Shown piece by piece: positions 59,969 to 64,000 of a stretch of 64,000 nucleotides of DNA. Below the pieces are notes generated by a model. The model searched no databases. It was not told the origin of the DNA and saw nothing but the letters and a program-made list of their open reading frames with translations. How positions within the stretch are numbered: position 1 is the stretch's first letter; each line of letters starts with the position of its first letter. A program made the translations under genes and the position numbers. Origin of the DNA: Saxidomus purpurata (lineage: Eukaryota > Mollusca > Bivalvia > Venerida > Veneridae); contig JAFMSR010000001.1 of NCBI GenBank assembly GCA_022818135.1, forward strand, positions 5,433,663-5,497,662. The letters are read 5' to 3'.

Positions 59969-60318
59969 ATTAAAGGGACATACTTAAACTGATGCCAAAC
60001 AAAAAACATCCAAAATATAAATAATAGAAGCTTTGGATGTATTATTACTAAACCTAAAAGTTTCAGCTCTGTATTCTAGTAATTATCAATAGAATCAGCG
60101 GTTTAAAATATGCTGCATCACCATAAACCATTCAATAATCTATGTAATGTTGTTGTTATACAATTAATAATAACAGAAGGCCTCTGTATTGATAAATTGT
60201 GCTAAAATGGGGCATTTTTCGATACTGCAATTATTTTTAAAGAACAACATCTATCGAAAAATGCCCCATTTTAGCACAATTCTGTTTCGAGAAAATAATC
60301 TGTAGAGTGTCCCTTAAA
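59969..60318 (-). repeat. Family B MITE with internal inverted duplication
   Basis: TTAA-AGGGACATACTTAAAC to 'gtagagtgtcccttaaag'. A 27-bp B segment (60198-60224, 'gctaaaatggggcatttttc' core) is repeated perfectly inverted at 60252-60278. Confidence 0.7.
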
Positions 60319-60336
60319 GATAAAAGTTTACATCTA

Positions 60337-61825
60337 CACTTGGAGCCACTTCTAATACCCTGGTCACATTAACGCTACGAGCCCCGTACGAGTAGGCTTT
60401 CAGTCGAAATTTTGCAAAATCGCCCGTACGAACATCGTTGACTCTTGCGAGCATCGTACGGATTTTTTGAACTCGTAGAGGACTCGGGGACTCGGTGAGA
60501 ATAATTCACCGAGCTGTCGCAGAGCTCGTAGAAATTTTCGAAGTCGTGAGCAGCTCGCAAGGGCCCCGTACGGGCACCGCAAGGGCCCCGGCATAGCCCG
60601 TACGGGCATTGGACGATGTCCGTGCGGATTTGGAACACCGCGAGTCCTGTGTAAGAGCTTGCCTTGCTCGACTATCACAGGGTGGTCGCACGGTCAACGT
60701 ACGATGTCCTTACGATACTACGGACACCGGGCGGGGAATTTGCGATGTCTGTACGGGGCTCGCAGGGCCTTACGTTCGCCGTACGGACTACGTACGACAT
60801 CCTTGACGATTGAAGGTGGTATAAAGCCAGGACACCGTACGGGCGCCGTATGAACACACGTGTATCGCACGAGGTACGTCCGAGCTCCTTGCGAGCACCG
60901 CACGACTTGTCTGCGATGTCCGTATGGATATCCTACGATTGCATCCTCCAAAAAATCGTACGGGGCCCTTAGGCATGTGACCAGAAGCTACGATTGTACG
61001 GAGACCGTACGGATTTTAAAAGTTGGTGGAATCGTGCGATTTTATAAATCGTACGGACACCGTGCAGATATGTGACCTGGGCATAACCCGACACTTACAT
61101 CATTCGGTATAACTGGATTATTTGTATGTGGATTTCGTTCAAATATATAGTATAATTAATTCAACACATCATACGTACTTCTGCGAAATTCAATTTTAAT
61201 TGATTAACAAATACATATAAAACTTAACAAATTAAAAACATCACTGTCAAATCCGAATTCACAAAATGGCATAATGTGAAATCCGAACAATGAGAAAAGT
61301 CACCGATTCATAATAAAATCCGTACATCCGAGTAAAGAAACAAAAGACAATGTTTATTGTATTTTTCAGATAAATTTCCATCTTTTTTACGATTATAGTG
61401 AACAGGTTGATACTGCATATGTTTGCACATAAAATTATTGCTAAATAAATATGATACATTTTGTAAGTGTCTGAGTGATTGGCCGGCAAGCAAGACTGAT
61501 GTCAATTGCGCGACCACGCTCTTGGATATTCATTCAAAGTGACTGCTTTTTAAAATCAAAATTCTGTTTTTACGGTTTGAATTGCGTTACAGAATATTAA
61601 AATGAAAATCGATATTTTTCGGTCACCTACATTTCCTCGTGTACAATGGTGAAATCGTACCTGTCACACGTGCAAAAGTAACCGATCGTCACAGTTGAAA
61701 GTATTTATCAATTCTATACAGCTAATGTTGCAAAACAACATAACATTTAATTTGAAATAAATATCTTAAACCGCTTTTGAGAAAATCAAATTTGAAAAGT
61801 GTCGGGTTAGAAGTGGCTCCAAGTG
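60337..61825. mobile_element. Element G2 with nested CGTACG-rich insertion
   Basis: Same ends as G1 (CACTTGGAGCCACTTCTAA and inverse), flanked by TA (60335-60336, 61826-61827). 1,489 bp including a 728-bp insertion plus 3-bp duplication. Elsewhere colinear with G1. Confidence 0.75.
60356..61083. mobile_element. 728-bp CGTACG-rich element nested in G2
   Basis: Inverted ends TACCCTGGTCACAT and, inverted, TGCCCAGGTCACAT (12 of 14), flanked by TAA (60353-60355, 61084-61086). G1 has the empty site 'cttctaacccgacactt'. The interior is far more GC-rich than its surroundings and packed with CGTACG, CGTACGG and GCGAGCAC-like words. Many short frames on both strands (60375-61075) follow from the composition and are not genes. 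A 3-bp TAA duplication suggests a PIF/Harbinger-type non-autonomous element. Confidence 0.8.
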
Positions 61826-62500
61826 TATATTTATACAGCAATAAAATATTTTGCTCTCTGTCTTTTTCCTGGGCGAGTCCGTTCGAACAAGCTTTCCTAT
61901 AGTCTTAAGATAACTTATACCTCTATCTAGACTTTGTTAAATTCATTGTTAGATTTTTATAGGAAAAAATAATATTTGGTTCATGAAATACTTGGCAGAG
62001 ATTTGCTTGACTTGACCACATTATTAAAACATATGTTAAAAAGATGATTGAATATATAATATACATGTCTTTCGATCAATAAAAATGTACGTCTGGTCAT
62101 GAAATATGTGTGTGTTATGTTATTAAAGTGACATTATACGCATCTTACTGCACAGAAGTGGCTCCAAGTGTATATTTATACAGCAATAAAATATTTTGCT
62201 CTCTGTCTTTTTCCTGGGCGAGTCCGTTCGAACAAGCTTTCCTATAGTCTTAAGATAACTTATACCTCTATCTAGACTTTTGTTAAATTCATTGTTAGAT
62301 TTTTATAGGAAAAAATAATATTTGGTTCATGAAATACTTGGCAGAGATTTGCTTGACTTGACCACATTATCAAAAAATATGTTAAAAAGATGATTGAATA
62401 TATAATATGCATGTCTTTCGATCAATAAAAATGTACGTCTGGTCATGAAATATGTGTGTGTTATGTTATTAAAGTGACATTATACGCATCTTACTGCACA
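61811..62500 (+). repeat. 345-bp tandem duplication starting at the G2 terminus
   Basis: Unit 1 61811-62155, unit 2 62156-62500, nearly identical (a handful of differences). Each unit begins with the terminal 15 bp of G2 ('aagtggctccaagtg') followed by unique sequence. Confidence 0.9.
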
Positions 62501-62574
62501 CAGTGTTATTTTGGTGACAGTTTTATAAAAGCAATTTTCGGTTGCTGTGCATTTAAATGTGCTAAACTAATGAT

Positions 62575-62880
62575 AATGCCGCATAAGTATTTTTGCCACT
62601 GACCGTTCCAAGGCGGTGCCCCACTGTGTTCCTTTAATTGTTCGTTTTGTCCTCGTGTGTTTGCTTTGTATGCTAGTGTGTGTTGGTGGTTAATGTGTGT
62701 GTGTACCTGATTGTGTGTGTGTGTCGTGTGTGTGCCCGTGCGTGCGCCTGCGTGCGTGCGTGCTGTGTGTTGGTGGTGTGCACTTCTGGGTGCTGTGGGG
62801 TTCGTTTTGGGGGGCCTGCGTTTTTGGTACGTGGCATTCCCTGTTTGATATTATTTTTGTTTTTTTGAAGTTTGTGCTTT
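62575..62880 (+). repeat. Repeat element I with GT microsatellite core, forward copy
   Basis: 'tgccactgaccgttccaagg' and 'gtgccccactgtgttccttt' precede a GT-rich run (62680-62780); 'gcacttctgggtgctgtgg' and 'tacgtggcattccctgtttg' follow. Inverse of 41745-42000. Cys/Val-rich frames at 62680-62882 are artefacts. Confidence 0.75.
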
Positions 62881-64000
62881 AGAAATGAAAAAAATGACTA
62901 AAAAATAATAGTTCCTTTCTTCGCAGTGACCTCCCTTGTGTTTTTGTTGTTGTTGGTACAGATTTTGGCAGTGGAAGGGAAGCAACTCCTGCATGCAGTT
63001 GTCTTTTTTAATTGACTCTTCAAGTCAAAATAGGAAAGTAAAATTTTGGAAAGTTATTATTTCGTACTGATAGCAGGAACAGTTTGGTGTATTGGGTTAA
63101 AAGCTATTATTTCCTCTACCCTTTTTACAAACACATATTTCAGCTGGACTATGTGCATAATTTCACTTTAAGTAAAGCAGATATTCGAGCGCAACACATA
63201 CACAATTAGGCTTGTTACTAATCACCCGCGTGACATCTATTAGATTCTAGATATTGTTCGATGGGAAACACATTTTGTCTACGGACTGACGGGCGCACAA
63301 TCGTGATTCCAATATAGCCCACATATACTTCATATAATAGGGTATAATAAAAACTTACAGCATTTCAAGAACAGAGAAGCCTAAATAACCATGCCTGCTT
63401 ATTTTGTTCCAGACAACATACAATGTGACGTTTGATTCAATTATTGTGATATTCGCAATAGAAGACAATTGCTTTTGAGTCTTTACAGAAACTGTAAATG
63501 GGACGTTTTTGTAATTTTGTCTGTATTTATTAGTGATTCAATGGACATTGATGACAATCTACAAGTAATTATATCGGACATGAGCAGAGAGGGGGAAATA
63601 TGGATATTTCTTTTCAAAATGTTGATTTGCATATTACAAAGCTATTACTTTTAACTATACGTCGAAATTGTAAACAAAATTAGTAGCAGATGGAAGTATT
63701 GATAATAGATATAGTTGGAGTTGTTGAAATCATATCGTAATTTAACTTAAAAGCAAAATATCATATTGGTAGAGAAGCAGTAGCAACTTTCATTATAGTT
63801 TAATGTACAGAAGTGATGTTACAGAAAAATAACATCAGCCATCACCACAATAGAACTAGGCTTTGCAGCATCGAACATTCAAAACAGTACATTTTGTAAG
63901 GCTCCAAAAGTACATAGCAGAATTAATTATTGTGACATAACTCAGAAATAGCTTAGGAGATGCCAATGTAGTCCTGAAATACTAAGAAACAGTCAAATTA
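62881..64000. other. No gene or repeat recognised
   Basis: A 61-codon frame at 63469-63654 (with SDSMDIDDNLQ) follows splice-like signals near 63412 but is not convincing. Confidence 0.3.

Noticed and set aside
60375..61075. Cluster of overlapping frames in GC-rich DNA; possible gene or CpG island
   Set aside because: The block is a 728-bp inserted element with inverted ends; frames occur on both strands without motifs and reflect composition.

Overview
The window looks like non-genic, repeat-saturated nuclear DNA of an animal, most likely a bivalve mollusc. The grounds are AT-rich sequence, GT-AG introns, tRNA-derived SINEs, (CCGT)n/(GGACAGAC)n microsatellites embedded in 'gaccttgacctttga' tandem repeats, many short inverted-repeat elements and no operon-like coding. 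The species assignment is inference; no database was searched. No intact conventional protein gene was found. Most open frames in the window lie inside repeats.

Layout. 1-6.2 kb: two short inverted-repeat families that sit on TTAA (here called A, termini AGCTGCTCGCTCTCAG; and B, termini AGGGGCACTCCCTA), plus two weak candidate exons (2591-2665, 3643-3802). 6.4-8.4 kb: foldback element FB1 (21-bp minisatellite arms, 6-bp target duplication) with a SINE in its loop. 10.7-11.4 kb: a dispersed repeat. 12.8-13.5 kb: A and B copies. 13.5-14.0 kb: another 21-bp array. 14.33-17.33 kb: a 3.0-kb foldback, FB2, with 21-bp arms and 6-bp target duplication. 17.8-30 kb: a mosaic of dispersed repeats, a LINE reverse-transcriptase tail on the minus strand (21.5-21.85 kb), a 725-bp inverted-repeat element (M) nested in a B copy with a 6-bp duplication, a SINE and an alternating tandem array (26.1-27.5 kb). 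30.9-32.2 kb: element G1 with a nested mariner-like insertion. 35.5-36.7 kb: three long hairpins. 38.485-47.879 kb: a 9.4-kb DNA transposon with perfect 33-bp terminal inverted repeats, TAA duplications and a decayed eight-exon DDE-type transposase gene. 49.3-50.65 kb: a third giant palindrome, FB3, built from four hexamer palindromes every 20-21 bp. 55.9-57.6 kb: tandem and microsatellite repeats. 57.7-62.5 kb: a nest of B copies, one candidate exon, element G2 carrying a 728-bp CGTACG-rich insertion, and a 345-bp tandem duplication.

The main theme is mobile elements inserted into each other. Several insertions can be dated relative to one another because an empty site exists elsewhere in the window (G1 versus G2). 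The most unusual pattern is that at least four sequence-unrelated repeat arrays share the same 20-21-bp unit length (about two DNA turns). Two of them are the arms of foldback elements bounded by 6-bp target duplications, and a third forms a large palindrome. The only protein-coding locus with strong support is the transposase pseudogene; its exons splice in a consistent phase but carry two in-frame stops and one frameshift.
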